Source: Polaribacter sp.
GTDB lineage: Bacteria; Bacteroidota; Bacteroidia; Flavobacteriales; Flavobacteriaceae
Direction of reading: 5' to 3'
Length of the DNA: 64,000 nucleotides
Assembly: GCA_018663625.1 (NCBI GenBank)
Contig: JABJPX010000070.1
Coordinates: forward strand, 62,001 to 126,000
This document shows, in pieces, positions 18,237 through 28,311 of the stretch. The first letter of the stretch is position 1, and the number at the start of each line of letters is the position of its first letter. A program made the position numbers and the translations under genes. The notes beneath the pieces were generated by a model. It had not been told where the DNA came from, ran no database searches, and was given only the letters and a program-made list of their open reading frames with translations.

Positions 18237-20255
18237 CTAAACCACTCTTGTCAATTTATTAAAAAGTTTCATTTTTAAATTATTATACCTTATAATTTCT
18301 TCTTTTTCTTCGTTGGAGTATATTCTATTTTCTGAGAATTTCTCATTCACCAAAGTTTCGATCAAAACTCTTCTGATATTAAAAACAACATCATTTACTG
18401 CTTTTGGTAATTTTTCTATTTCAGATTTCACTTCAATACTTTTGCTTTCCCAGTTACTTAATTGCTGAGTAGGGTTTTCTTTTTCCATTAAAATGGATGT
18501 TACTATTGAAGAAATTTCGATATTCTTGTGGTTAATTAAACGGTCGATGTCTAATTTTTCTAGCTGATTTAATTGATGAATAATTTCATTATAAATCTCT
18601 TGAAATGTAGTGTTTGAGAACTCTATTTCGTCCTCATGTAAATGAACATAAATTTCTGCTGAAACAGTGTTTTTATAAATTCTATTAGTGTAAATTTCTT
18701 TTCCGTCTTCGTTTACCTGAACCACTTCCTCTATAAAATCTACTTCATTATTTCCATAAAGTAATAAAATTCTTATGATTTCTTTTTCTAAAATAGACAA
18801 CTGGTCTATTTTTTGAGTAGCCATCATTCCTCCTTTTACAATACCCATTTGAGATTGCTCTTCCTGCTGGAAATATTCTGGTGGTGGTTGATTTGGATCT
18901 ACATTTGAATTGAAATTTGATTTTGTATTGCTTTTATCCGCTTTTGCATTGCGTTCTTTACTTAGCATTTGTGCCAATTCACTAAATAAAACACGTTCTG
19001 AAATGTCCATAATTCTGGCACATTCTTGCACATAAACTTCGCGTTGTATGCCGTCTGGTATTTTAGAAATACTCAATACAATATCTCGAATAACGCCTGC
19101 TTTTTTTATTGGGTCATTTTTCGAATCTTTTAAAAGTAATGATACTTTAAAGTTAATAAAGTCTTGTGCAGCGTCTTCTAAATAGATTTTCAGCTCACTA
19201 TCCGAATGTGATTTGGCAAAACTATCTGGATCTTCTCCATCTGGAAACTGAACGACCTTTACGTTCATTCCTTGTTCTAGAATCAAGTCGATTCCACGAA
19301 GAGAGGCACGAATTCCAGCTGCATCGCCATCAAAAAGCACAGTAATGTTTTTAGTCAATCTACTTACCAATCGAATTTGATCTGCTGTTAACGCAGTTCC
19401 AGAGGATGCAACTACATTTTCTACTCCGGATTGATTGAACGAAATAACATCGGTATAGCCTTCTACCAAAAAACAATTGTCTTGTTTGGCAATTTCTTTC
19501 TTGGCTTGATAGATTCCATATAAAATTTTACTTTTATGGTAAATATCACTTTCTGGGGAATTTAAATATTTTGCGGCTTTTTTATCACTTGTTAAAATTC
19601 GCCCCCCAAAACCTAATACTCGACCCGACATGGAGTGGATCGGAAACATCACCCTGCCTTTAAATCGATCAAATTGTTTGTTTTCTTTGACAATGGTCAA
19701 TCCGGTTGATGCTAAGTATTTAAGATCATATCCTTTGTCTAAAGCTGCTTTGGTAAAATTATCCCATTCATCTTTACAATATCCTAAATCAAATTTTTTG
19801 ATGGTTTCGTCTGAAAAACCACGTTCTTTAAAGTAAGACAACCCGATTGCTTTTCCTTTAATGGTATTGAGCATAAGGTCATGAAAGTATTCTTTGGCAA
19901 AATTAGAGACCAAAAACATACTTTCTCGCTCATTTAATTGTGCTTTTTGTTCATCGGATTGTTCGGTTTCTTCAATTTCTATGTTGTACTTTCTTGCCAA
20001 CCATCTTAGGGCTTCCGGATAGGAATAGTGTTCATGTTCCATTAAAAAAGAAACTGCATTTCCACCTTTTCCAGTCGAAAAATCTTTCCAGATTTGCTTT
20101 ACAGGAGATACCATAAACGAGGGTGATTTTTCATCTGTAAAGGGGCTTAACCCTTTAAAATTACTTCCTGCTTTTTTTAACTGAACAAACTCACCAATAA
20201 CCTCTTCTACTCTTGCAGATTCGAAAACACGGTCTATGGTACTTCTAGAAATCAT
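18237..20255 (-). CDS. dnaG: DNA primase with a zinc-less CHC2-type N-terminal domain
   Basis: Synthesises RNA primers for replication. 672 aa: N-terminal zinc-binding-type domain (1-100), RNA polymerase domain with TOPRIM (about 110-370; RVLGFGGRIL, FLVEGYTDVISFNQSG, VLFDGDAAGIRASLRGIDL), and a C-terminal helicase-interaction region. In E. coli the zinc ligands are Cys40, His43, Cys61, Cys64; the aligned residues here are Ser37, Thr40, Asp58 and Thr61, in the otherwise conserved SPFTDEKSPSFMVSP and QIWKDFSTGKGGN. The fold context is kept, the metal site is lost. Catalytic TOPRIM residues are intact. Confidence 0.96.
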   Translation of the reverse strand: MISRSTIDRVFESARVEEVIGEFVQLKKAGSNFKGLSPFTDEKSPSFMVSPVKQIWKDFSTGKGGNAVSFLMEHEHYSYPEALRWLARKYNIEIEETEQSDEQKAQLNERESMFLVSNFAKEYFHDLMLNTIKGKAIGLSYFKERGFSDETIKKFDLGYCKDEWDNFTKAALDKGYDLKYLASTGLTIVKENKQFDRFKGRVMFPIHSMSGRVLGFGGRILTSDKKAAKYLNSPESDIYHKSKILYGIYQAKKEIAKQDNCFLVEGYTDVISFNQSGVENVVASSGTALTADQIRLVSRLTKNITVLFDGDAAGIRASLRGIDLILEQGMNVKVVQFPDGEDPDSFAKSHSDSELKIYLEDAAQDFINFKVSLLLKDSKNDPIKKAGVIRDIVLSISKIPDGIQREVYVQECARIMDISERVLFSELAQMLSKERNAKADKSNTKSNFNSNVDPNQPPPEYFQQEEQSQMGIVKGGMMATQKIDQLSILEKEIIRILLLYGNNEVDFIEEVVQVNEDGKEIYTNRIYKNTVSAEIYVHLHEDEIEFSNTTFQEIYNEIIHQLNQLEKLDIDRLINHKNIEISSIVTSILMEKENPTQQLSNWESKSIEVKSEIEKLPKAVNDVVFNIRRVLIETLVNEKFSENRIYSNEEKEEIIRYNNLKMKLFNKLTRVV

Positions 20256-20278
20256 GGATTATATTCTTTAATAGAAAA

Positions 20279-20286
20279 CAAAGATA
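20279..20286 (-). promoter_or_regulatory. Bacteroidota -7 box (TATCTTTG) for dnaG
   Basis: TATCTTTG on the minus strand, 23 nt before the dnaG ATG. No clear -33 element. Confidence 0.45.
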
Positions 20287-20330
20287 CCAATTTTGAACGT
20301 TGTTTTCTGTCTGGTTTTTTTTGGAAATAA

Positions 20331-20370
20331 AAAAGACCTCACAGGCTTTAAAAAAGCGATGAGGTCTTTA
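20331..20370 (-). terminator. Rho-independent terminator after clpX
   Basis: AAAAGACCTC and GAGGTCTTT form a stem around a 20-nt loop that can fold further (GGCTT with AAGC), 17 nt after the clpX stop on the minus strand; the A run at 20328-20334 gives the U tract. Confidence 0.75.
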
Positions 20371-20386
20371 ATCTAATAGCTGCTAA

Positions 20387-21625
20387 TTATGAAGCTGCTC
20401 TTAACTTTTTTAGGGTCGTATTTGTTAATTTAGATTCTGCATATTCTTTTGTGACCTTCAGTACTTTTTCTTCAGCACTTGGCAATTCAAACATGGCGTC
20501 TGTAAAGATCGCTTCACAAAGAGAACGCAAACCTCTTGCCCCCAACTTGTAAGCTACTGCATTTTCTACAATATAATTCAAGGCATCTTCTTCGATTGTA
20601 AAATCAATATCGTCCATTGTAAACAACTTCGTGTATTGTTTGATAATGGAGTTTTTAGGCGCTGTTAGAATGGCTCTTAATGTAACTGTATCCAAAGGAT
20701 TCATATAACTTAAGACTGGTAAACGGCCAATGATTTCTGGAATCAATCCAAAAGCTTTTAAATCGGAAGGAATGATGTATTGCAACAAATTTTCCTCATC
20801 TATTTTATCATCGTCTAAAGATGCACTAAAACCAACGGCTTGCCTGTTTAAACGCTTACTGATGATTCTTTCAATTCCTGAAAAAGCACCTCCTGCAATA
20901 AATAAAATGTCTTTTGTATCTACTTCGATAAACTTTTGCTCTGGGTGTTTTCTTCCGCCTTTTGGCGCAACATTTACAACAGTACCCTCTAATAATTTTA
21001 ATAATGCTTGCTGAACACCTTCTCCAGAAACATCTCTAGTAATAGATGGATTATCGCCTTTTCTAGCTATTTTATCAATCTCATCAATAAAAACAATTCC
21101 TCTTTGTGCTTTTTCTAAATCGTAATCTGCTGCTTGTAAAAGCCTGCTCAATATACTTTCTACATCTTCACCAACATATCCTGCTTGTGTTAATACGGTT
21201 GCGTCTACAATAGAAAAAGGGACGTTTAGCATTTTTGCAATCGTTCTTGCAACTAATGTTTTTCCAGTACCTGTTTCACCAACCAATACAATATTTGACT
21301 TTTCGATTTCTACTTCATCTTCATCATCTGTGGTTTGTAACAATCTTTTGTAATGATTGTAAACTGCTACAGCCATTGAACGTTTGGTTTCATCTTGCCC
21401 AATAATATATTGATCTAAAAACGTTTTAATTGCAACTGGTTTTCTTAGTAATAAATCTTTTGAAAGATCACCCGTTTTTGTTTCAGATACTTCTTCTTCA
21501 ACAATACCGTGTGCTTGCTCAATACATTTATCACAAATATGCGCATCTACCCCTGCTATTAACAAGTCTGTTTCTGCTTTTTTTCGTCCGCAAAACGAAC
21601 ATTCTAAATTTTCTTCTTTCGACAT
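20387..21625 (-). CDS. clpX: ATP-dependent Clp protease ATP-binding subunit ClpX
   Basis: Hexameric AAA+ unfoldase that feeds substrates to ClpP. 412 aa: N-terminal zinc-binding domain with all four cysteines kept (Cys9, 12, 31, 34), Walker A GETGTGKT (about 117-124), Walker [10 protein letters not shown], sensor and pore residues (GYVGEDVE pore loop), and [10 protein letters not shown] arginine-finger/sensor 2 region. An IGF-type ClpP-binding loop reads [11 protein letters not shown] region upstream. It follows clpP by 19 nt in the same direction. The intact zinc site contrasts with DnaG and AccD nearby. Confidence 0.98.
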   Translation of the reverse strand: MSKEENLECSFCGRKKAETDLLIAGVDAHICDKCIEQAHGIVEEEVSETKTGDLSKDLLLRKPVAIKTFLDQYIIGQDETKRSMAVAVYNHYKRLLQTTDDEDEVEIEKSNIVLVGETGTGKTLVARTIAKMLNVPFSIVDATVLTQAGYVGEDVESILSRLLQAADYDLEKAQRGIVFIDEIDKIARKGDNPSITRDVSGEGVQQALLKLLEGTVVNVAPKGGRKHPEQKFIEVDTKDILFIAGGAFSGIERIISKRLNRQAVGFSASLDDDKIDEENLLQYIIPSDLKAFGLIPEIIGRLPVLSYMNPLDTVTLRAILTAPKNSIIKQYTKLFTMDDIDFTIEEDALNYIVENAVAYKLGARGLRSLCEAIFTDAMFELPSAEEKVLKVTKEYAESKLTNTTLKKLRAAS

Positions 21626-21644
21626 TTGAATCGCTTTAGGCTTT

Positions 21645-22304
21645 TTACTTTCTTACTAAAACTTCGTCGATCATACCGTACAGCTTAGCTTCGTCTGCCT
21701 TCATCCAGTAATCTCTATCAGAATCTTGGTGTACTTTTTCGATGGTTTGTCCAGAATGATTTGCAATAATTGCATACAACTCATTTTTTAGTTTTAAGAT
21801 TTCTCGTGTGGTAATTTCGATATCTGAAGCCTGACCTTGTGCTCCTCCTAATGGTTGGTGAATCATTACACGAGAGTGTGGCAATGCAGAACGTTTTCCT
21901 TTTGCTCCCGCACACATTAAAACAGCACCCATAGAGGCTGCCATTCCTGTACATATTGTTGCAACATCTGGCTTTATAAACTGCATGGTATCGTAAATAC
22001 CCAAACCAGCATATACCCCTCCTCCTGGAGAGTTAATATATATTGAAATATCTTTATTGGCATCTAAACTCTCTAAAAACAACAATTGTGCCTGTATAAC
22101 ATTGGCTACTTGATCATTAATACCTGTTCCTAAGAAAATAATTCTATCCATCATTAAACGTGAAAAAACATCCATTTGGGTAATGTTCATCTGACGTTCT
22201 TCCATAATATAGGGCGTAAGACTACTGGTTATTTTACCTAAATAGGTACTGTTTATTCCGTGGTGTTTTGTTGCGTATTTTTCGAACTCTTTTCCGTAAT
22301 CCAT
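21645..22304 (-). CDS. clpP: ATP-dependent Clp protease proteolytic subunit
   Basis: Serine peptidase forming the tetradecameric degradation chamber with ClpX. 219 aa with catalytic Ser124 in GMAASMGA, His149 in [12 protein letters not shown] and the downstream Asp in the DSDRDYWM region. An N-terminal segment of about 30 residues precedes the mature family core and may be removed by self-processing. Same-direction neighbour of clpX; a terminator separates it from tig upstream, so it probably has its own promoter in 22305-22377, where I see only the near-match TATCTTTA. Confidence 0.98.
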   Translation of the reverse strand: MDYGKEFEKYATKHHGINSTYLGKITSSLTPYIMEERQMNITQMDVFSRLMMDRIIFLGTGINDQVANVIQAQLLFLESLDANKDISIYINSPGGGVYAGLGIYDTMQFIKPDVATICTGMAASMGAVLMCAGAKGKRSALPHSRVMIHQPLGGAQGQASDIEITTREILKLKNELYAIIANHSGQTIEKVHQDSDRDYWMKADEAKLYGMIDEVLVRK

Positions 22305-22378
22305 TTCCGTGATTATTTTATTATTTGAACGGTAAAGATAAGAACTATTCCGTTACTATTTTATGACTGTACTAGACT

Positions 22379-22410
22379 AAAAAAACCCGAATTTAACAAT
22401 TCAGGTTTTT
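22379..22410 (-). terminator. Rho-independent terminator after tig
   Basis: AAAAAACCCGAATT and AATTCAGGTTTTT pair with one mismatch around a 4-nt loop, between the tig stop and clpP. The stem is symmetric in A/T tails, so it ends tig transcription on the minus strand. Confidence 0.75.
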
Positions 22411-22460
22411 AATTATTTGTTTTTTTGCTCAAAAATGAGCACAAAAACAAGCTGTGACTG

Positions 22461-23783
22461 TTATTTGTAAACTTCTTTTACAAATTTCTCGTAAGAAAGT
22501 TCTTTTGACTTAAAGCTCATGTTTTCTTTAAAGAACGTCAATAATTTTTGACTCATTAATTGAGCTTGTAATTTTTGAGCTTCTTCTTGATTTGATAAAA
22601 TTCTTGTGGCAATATCATCCAATTCTTTTTCTTCTGGATTCATATTCCCAAATTGTGCCATTTGCGTGCGGATAAATCCTTTTGCATAGTTCACCAATTC
22701 TGCATAATCTAATTTGATGTCGTTGTCTTTCATAATCTTTCCTTCGATTAATTGATAACGCAGCGCTTTTTCAGATTTTGCATATTCTGCTGCTGCTTCT
22801 TCTGTTGACAATTGTTTTTCACCGGCTGTTGCTAACCATTTCTTTAAGAAATCTGCTGGTAAATCAAATTTTGTATTTTCAACTAAGTACTCTGTTACAG
22901 CATTTAATAATTGTTGATCTCCTTGTTGGCTGAACTGCTTTTCTGCATCTTCTTTGATCTTCGCTCTTACCGCTGTTACAGTCGTTACGCTTCCGTCAGG
23001 GAAAAGTTTGTTAAACAATTCTTGATCTAATTCTGCAAGCACTGTTTCTGTGGTTGCTTCTAAAGTAAATGTTACATTAATATCTAAACCTACCACTTCT
23101 TCTTGAGGAATGCCTAAAACAGACTCTAGTTGATATTCATTTGTAAACAATCCTTTTGTTTTCAATTCGATAACAGCACCACTCTTTGCACCAACAAACT
23201 TTTTCAAGTTTATTTTGCCTTTAACATCTTTTAAAGAAAATGTTGCTTTTTTATCAATTTCTTTTTCTTGACTCACAAAAGTACCAGTAACATTAGACGT
23301 TGCTGTAGCTACCTCTGTTGGAGATTCTGTACCATAACGCGCTTGAATATTTTCAACTTCTTTGTCGATTAATTCTTCGGTTGCGATAATATTATATTGA
23401 GTAACTTCTTTCTTTGCATTTAAATTCACATCAAATTGAGGCGCTAAACCTAATTCAAATTCGAAAGAAAAAACTTCCGCTTCCCAGTTAAAATCTTCTT
23501 GCATTCTTGGGATTGGGTTTCCTAAGATCTCTAACTTCTCGTCTGTTAAGTATTTATTAAGAGAGGCTTGTATAAGCTTGTTTACCTCATCGATCATAAT
23601 CGATTTACCATATTGCTTTTTAATCATACCCATTGGCACATGCCCTTTTCTAAATCCAGGTATGTCAGCTTTTTTACGGTAATCTTCTAGTAGTCCAGAT
23701 ACTTTTTCTTGGTAGTCTTCTGCAACAATTTCAATTTTTACAACTGCGTTTAACGCATCACTGTTTTGTTTTGTAATATTCAT
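22461..23783 (-). CDS. tig: Trigger factor, ribosome-associated chaperone
   Basis: Cotranslational chaperone bound near the ribosomal exit tunnel. 440 aa. The N-terminal ribosome-binding domain carries the tail-docking motif PGFRKGHVPMGMIKKQYG (the GFRxGxxP signature, about 38-58). The middle region corresponds to the FKBP-type PPIase position but is divergent (VTGTFVSQEKEIDKKATF), and the C-terminal arms are helical. A good promoter lies 35 nt upstream. Upstream of it, a start-less orphan frame begins in the opposite direction. Confidence 0.95.
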   Translation of the reverse strand: MNITKQNSDALNAVVKIEIVAEDYQEKVSGLLEDYRKKADIPGFRKGHVPMGMIKKQYGKSIMIDEVNKLIQASLNKYLTDEKLEILGNPIPRMQEDFNWEAEVFSFEFELGLAPQFDVNLNAKKEVTQYNIIATEELIDKEVENIQARYGTESPTEVATATSNVTGTFVSQEKEIDKKATFSLKDVKGKINLKKFVGAKSGAVIELKTKGLFTNEYQLESVLGIPQEEVVGLDINVTFTLEATTETVLAELDQELFNKLFPDGSVTTVTAVRAKIKEDAEKQFSQQGDQQLLNAVTEYLVENTKFDLPADFLKKWLATAGEKQLSTEEAAAEYAKSEKALRYQLIEGKIMKDNDIKLDYAELVNYAKGFIRTQMAQFGNMNPEEKELDDIATRILSNQEEAQKLQAQLMSQKLLTFFKENMSFKSKELSYEKFVKEVYK

Positions 23784-23818
23784 TTCTTTATAGGCTTCTG
23801 TTCATAAAAAATCGATTG

Positions 23819-23849
23819 CAAAACTACTCATTTTTATCAACTAGACAAA
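23819..23849 (-). promoter_or_regulatory. Promoter for tig (TTTG-N19-TAGTTTTG)
   Basis: On the minus strand TTTG (23846-23849) and TAGTTTTG (23819-23826) are separated by 19 nt, a near-consensus Bacteroidota promoter. It predicts a leader of about 28 nt. The open frame of the orphan fragment begins only 8 nt beyond it. Confidence 0.65.
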
Positions 23850-23856
23850 GGTTTAA

Positions 23857-25122
23857 GAGGTTCAATTACAATCACTTCTTTTAATAAGAGGAACAACATC
23901 TACTTCACATGCAAAAATTTATGACCCTAATTACATAGGTGTCACAAATAATTTATTACAAATTGATCGTGATGCGGGTGGTACTTCAAATGATGCAGAA
24001 GAGTATTTCTCGATTGATGTAACCAACATTGCTTCTGATGATGCAAAAATTAGAGTGGTAGACGGCTTAGGAACAGAACAACATAATAAATTCTTATCAG
24101 ATGCCAACACAAAAGTATATGCAAATGATGGAGTAATAGAATTGCTTTATTATACTGGCAAAAAAATAATTCCCTGTTTAGTTAGAACCATAACAACCAG
24201 TACTTCAAGTACAAGAAATACCATCTCTTATTTAATTAGAAGAAATGGGTATCAAGAAATTGCAGTAAACAATTTAGCAATGAATGCACCAGTAATTATC
24301 AAAGAGATAGCTATCGATGTGGGTTGGAGTAATACTGGGACTCTAACTGAGATTTCAACTCTTGATGAGTTTTATGACGAAACTCAAAAATGGCTCACAA
24401 ATAATTTGGGTACTTCAAATTTTATATCAACCAATGGTACAGAAATCATATTAGAAAATAATTGGAATTTAGTAATAAGCAATAGTGTTTCATCTCTATA
24501 TTCTGTAGACACAACCAACAAGATAATAACCATAAAATCTAATACGTTAGTTTCAGGAGATAAATTTTCATCTATTTCAACTTTAGGAACAATTACCGTA
24601 AATAGTGGATCAGTCTTAGAAGTTGGATATCTAGATGCTAATGGTATCAATAAATTTATAGATCTTGATTGGGGAAGTTCCATAGCATTAGATGTTAAGA
24701 TTGAAAACATAGATACCAATACAATAATTAGTACTACAAATGCTACTCAGGTTTACAAAGCACTTATTGAATTTCCTAATCCTCTACCTGGAGAAATACG
24801 ACTTTCTCTTACAACTACTAGCGGCGTTGAAGTTTATGAAGAAATAATTCCAGCAGCAGTTTTGGAATTCACCCGTAAAAACATAATACTGCTGGGTGCT
24901 ATAGAAGAAAATCAAAGTAGTATGATTTTTTTAGCACAAAAAATAATTCAAAAAACAGAAGCAATTAATAATGCACTAAGCGGAGTAACGCCTTCGTATA
25001 ACGGAAGTACTACAATTAGTACAGCAAACACAATTGCAACAGCTGAAAATCAAATAGCCATTTTGAATCTATTACGCCAAGTACTTCTAAAAACAACTGC
25101 TATAAAAGGTTCATTTGATTAA
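23857..25122 (+). pseudogene. 5'-truncated orphan gene, structural or phage-tail-fibre-like style, no identified family
   Basis: An open frame of 421 codons follows an in-frame TAA (23854-23856). It has no ATG before residue 67 (a GTG at 24055 is the first plausible start), yet the 66 codons before that GTG look coding: RGTTSTSHAKIYDPNY and QIDRDAGGTSNDAEEYFSID. The body is Ser/Thr/Asn/Ile-rich beta-type sequence, ending in a helical stretch (LAQKIIQKTEAINNALSG) and AILNLLRQVLLKTTAIKGSF. No signal peptide, catalytic motif or sorting domain is seen. The style resembles phage tail or baseplate proteins, which is only an impression. Most likely the 3' part of a gene whose front was deleted at the tig promoter. 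Confidence 0.6.
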
Positions 25123-25204
25123 AAAAAGAGTACTGATATTATTAATGGAAGCAGATTTCGATTTTTAAGTGGCCGATTCTTAATACTTCTATTTAAAAAG
25201 TGCC

Positions 25205-27010
25205 TTAGGCGTCAAGAGTACCCCAGGCTTTGCGTTCAAGTGTTGCTTGAAACTCTTCCATTACAGGTTTTACCGTACTCTCTGGAATGTCTGAAACTTT
25301 TATATACATAAGGCCATCTACTGCATTGTTAAATTTAGGATCTACGTTAAACGCAACCAAACGGGCATTCTGTTTCACGTATTTTTTTATTAAAACGGGG
25401 ATTCTTAAAGCACCGGGTTCAATTTCATCTATGAATTTATCAAACTTTTGCATGTCTGCTTTTGTAGCATCAAAAACAAAATCTTTGTCCGCGTCTTTCA
25501 ACTTTACCTTATATTCTTTTTTGGGCTGAATGTATTGTGCCACATAAGGATCATAATAATGCGATTTCATAAACTCAATCATCAATGACTTTGAGAAATC
25601 TGAAAATTGATTGCTGATAGAGACACCGCCCATTAGATATTTGTATGCCGGATATCGCAAGGTTACATGCACAATTCCTTTCCACAAAAGAAACAACGGC
25701 ATTGGTTTCTGTTGGTATTCTTGAATGATAAAAGCGCGTCCCATTTCGATGGTATTTTCCATCATTTGATGTAACTCTGATTCAATTCTAAATAAATTTT
25801 GAATGTAAAAACCCTTAATTCCATGTTCTTTGTAAATTTCTTTACCCAAACCCATTCTGTAAGCACCCACCAAACACTTTGCTTCCCGATCCCAAAGAAA
25901 TAAGTGATAATAATACGCATCGTATTTGTCTAAATCGATTGCTTTATTGGTGCCTTCTCCTACAGCTCTAAAAGTAATTTCTCGTAAACGTCCAATTTCT
26001 TGCAATAGATTAGGAATCTCTTTTGCTTTTGCAAAAAAGACCTCATAATTTTTACTTTGTAACAAGCGACCTTCTGAAGTCCTAAGAAAATCAACCTCTT
26101 TAATAAAAGAACTTGTACTGTCTTGGGTAATGATTTTTTTAATTGGCTTTTTTATTTTGATTTTTTCTGAAGATAAAATCTTCATTTTTTCATAAAAAGG
26201 GTTTGCCAATAGATAGGTCTTCTTCCTTATAAATTCTGAAAAAGCAGTAAGATCGGAGAATGCATCTTGATCTTTGGTAGTAATTGGCTTTCCAATTCGA
26301 ACTTTTATCACCCTATTTTTCTGGGATAAAATCTCCGAGGGCAATTTTGCGGTTCTAAACGTATCACTTATTTTAGATAAGAAATAAAAAAAACGGCTAT
26401 TCCTCGCATGAAAATAAATTGGAAGTATTGGTACATTGGCCTTTTTAATGAAACGAACTGCACCCGCTTCCCAAGGTTTATCCACTTTTAATTTTCCTTC
26501 TTTTCGAGTAGAAACCTCACCCGCTGGAAAAATACCCAAAGGGTGTCCCGATTTTATATGATGTAAAGCGGCTTTAATTCCTGGAACACTTGACTTTGCA
26601 TCCTTTCTGTTTTCAAAAGGATTTACAGGCATTACATAGGATTGTAAAGGGGCTATTTTGTGCAATAAAAAATTAGCAATAATTTTATAGTCTGCTCTCT
26701 TCTCTGTAAGTAACTTTAGCAATAAAACACCATCAATACCTCCTAAAGGGTGGTTGGAAATAGTAATGAAAGCACCCTCTTTTGGAATCCTTTTAAGGTC
26801 TTCTTCTGGAATCTCAAACTCAACTTGACAATCTTTTAAAACAGCGTTTAAAAAATCCAAGTCCTTTTTGTGTTTATTTTGATTGTATATCTTATTGAGT
26901 TTTGAAATCCGTAAAACACGAAGTACTACCCACCCAATAAAAGTGCCCAAAAAGCCTAATTTGTGGATACCAATTACTTTTGAAATCTCTTTTGAAGTTA
27001 CTAATGCCAT
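25205..27010 (-). CDS. olsF: OlsF-like bifunctional aminolipid (ornithine lipid) synthase
   Basis: Two acyltransferase domains in one 601 aa protein. The N-terminal half (about 60-260) is a PlsC/OlsA-type O-acyltransferase with SNHPLGGIDG (His87, Asp93) and FPAGEVSTRK. The C-terminal half (about 310-510) is an OlsB-type GNAT/hemolysin domain (REITFRAVGEG, YHLFLWDREAKCLVGAYRMG, IEMGRAFI). OlsF of this order is known from Serratia and Flavobacterium johnsoniae, where the C-terminal part N-acylates ornithine and the N-terminal part adds the second acyl chain. In Bacteroidota the amino acid could also be glycine. No operon partner is obvious. Confidence 0.82.
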   Translation of the reverse strand: MALVTSKEISKVIGIHKLGFLGTFIGWVVLRVLRISKLNKIYNQNKHKKDLDFLNAVLKDCQVEFEIPEEDLKRIPKEGAFITISNHPLGGIDGVLLLKLLTEKRADYKIIANFLLHKIAPLQSYVMPVNPFENRKDAKSSVPGIKAALHHIKSGHPLGIFPAGEVSTRKEGKLKVDKPWEAGAVRFIKKANVPILPIYFHARNSRFFYFLSKISDTFRTAKLPSEILSQKNRVIKVRIGKPITTKDQDAFSDLTAFSEFIRKKTYLLANPFYEKMKILSSEKIKIKKPIKKIITQDSTSSFIKEVDFLRTSEGRLLQSKNYEVFFAKAKEIPNLLQEIGRLREITFRAVGEGTNKAIDLDKYDAYYYHLFLWDREAKCLVGAYRMGLGKEIYKEHGIKGFYIQNLFRIESELHQMMENTIEMGRAFIIQEYQQKPMPLFLLWKGIVHVTLRYPAYKYLMGGVSISNQFSDFSKSLMIEFMKSHYYDPYVAQYIQPKKEYKVKLKDADKDFVFDATKADMQKFDKFIDEIEPGALRIPVLIKKYVKQNARLVAFNVDPKFNNAVDGLMYIKVSDIPESTVKPVMEEFQATLERKAWGTLDA

Positions 27011-27057
27011 AAACGCTATCGAAACATATTTTCTGAAATCATAAAAAATGAGACTTT

Positions 27058-28311
27058 TTATTTTTTCTTTAAAACGATTTGAATGGTTTCTTTATTTGTT
27101 TGCGATAATAACGTTTGCCCAAATTTGGTTATTGTATCTTTTGTTTCAGCATTAAAATGACGAATCGTATATACGTCTACTTCTTTTTGAAATTCTATTT
27201 TAAATTCGTTTGTTAAGGCTGTATAAAAAGCATCAAAATTGCCAAACTTATTATCTACACAAACAGAAAAACTGATTGCTGAATTTTGTATTAAATTCAC
27301 TTTCAATTTATAATCATGTAGTTTTTTAAAGATGTAACTCAGGTTATTTTCTACCATAAAAGAAAAATCATTTGTAGATATGGATACAAATACCTGGTTT
27401 TTCTTCACAATAAAACAAGGAATATAGGGAACCAGTGTTGCACCTTTAGAAACCTTTGTTCCCGGTGCTGTTGGATTTAAAAAAGATTTTACATACAAAG
27501 GGATTTCTTTGTTCTGTAGAGGTTGTATTGTTTTTGGATGAATTACTGACGCACCATAAAAAGCCATTTCAATCGCTTCTTCGTAGGAAATCTGCTCTAA
27601 TAAAGTGGTTTCTTCAAAAACTCTTGGATCTGCATTGAGAACTCCCGCAACATCTTTCCAAATAGTAACACTTTCCGCATTTAAACAATAAGCAAAAATT
27701 CCTGCAGTATAGTCAGAACCTTCCCTACCAAGGGTGGTGGTGTTTTCAGTATCATTTCCTGCCAAAAATCCTTGAGTAACATTTAGCTGATGCGTCGCTA
27801 CTTTTTTTGTAATTATTTGTTGAGTCAACGTCCAATTTACTTTTGCGTCTCTGTAATTACTATCGGTTTTTATGTAATTTCGAACATCTAGCCAATTATT
27901 TTCTAGTTGTACCGTTTTTAAATAGGCACTTACAATTCTTGTTGACAACAACTCTCCAAAACAAATAATTTGATCATACACATAATTATATCTTTGCGAT
28001 GTATTTCTGTTGAGAAACCAATCTAACTCTTCAAAAAGAGTATCTATTTGCGTATAAATTTCATTGTCTTTCTCAAATAAGTCGTCCATCATCTTTTTAT
28101 GATAGCTTTCCACTTGAGTTCGCTTTTTTTGTAACGTATCTGACTTATAGAAATAAGCGTCAATTACTTCTTCGAAAGCATTGGTCATTTTACCCATTGC
28201 AGAGATTACAACTAGCGTATTCTCACTGCCTTGTTGTTGTACTACTTTTGCAAGGTTTTTAACGCCTTCAGCATCTTTTACTGAGGCCCCCCCAAATTTA
28301 AAAATTTTCAT
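27058..28311 (-). CDS. Aspartate kinase, monofunctional
   Basis: Phosphorylates aspartate, the entry to lysine, threonine and methionine synthesis. 417 aa: N-terminal kinase domain with KFGGASVKD, VVISAMGKMTNAFE, the aspartate-binding TTTLGREGSDYTAG and WKDVAGVLNADPR, VIHPKTIQPLQ; C-terminal regulatory part (about 300-400) is shorter and more divergent than typical double ACT domains, so feedback control cannot be predicted. Its start overlaps the stop of the acetyltransferase gene by one base (TAATG), indicating translational coupling. Confidence 0.92.
   Translation of the reverse strand: MKIFKFGGASVKDAEGVKNLAKVVQQQGSENTLVVISAMGKMTNAFEEVIDAYFYKSDTLQKKRTQVESYHKKMMDDLFEKDNEIYTQIDTLFEELDWFLNRNTSQRYNYVYDQIICFGELLSTRIVSAYLKTVQLENNWLDVRNYIKTDSNYRDAKVNWTLTQQIITKKVATHQLNVTQGFLAGNDTENTTTLGREGSDYTAGIFAYCLNAESVTIWKDVAGVLNADPRVFEETTLLEQISYEEAIEMAFYGASVIHPKTIQPLQNKEIPLYVKSFLNPTAPGTKVSKGATLVPYIPCFIVKKNQVFVSISTNDFSFMVENNLSYIFKKLHDYKLKVNLIQNSAISFSVCVDNKFGNFDAFYTALTNEFKIEFQKEVDVYTIRHFNAETKDTITKFGQTLLSQTNKETIQIVLKKK

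Noticed and set aside
24055..25122. GTG at 24055 as the start of an intact gene
   Set aside because: Sixty-six coding-like codons precede it in frame without an ATG, so the gene looks 5'-truncated. An intact short protein remains possible but less likely.
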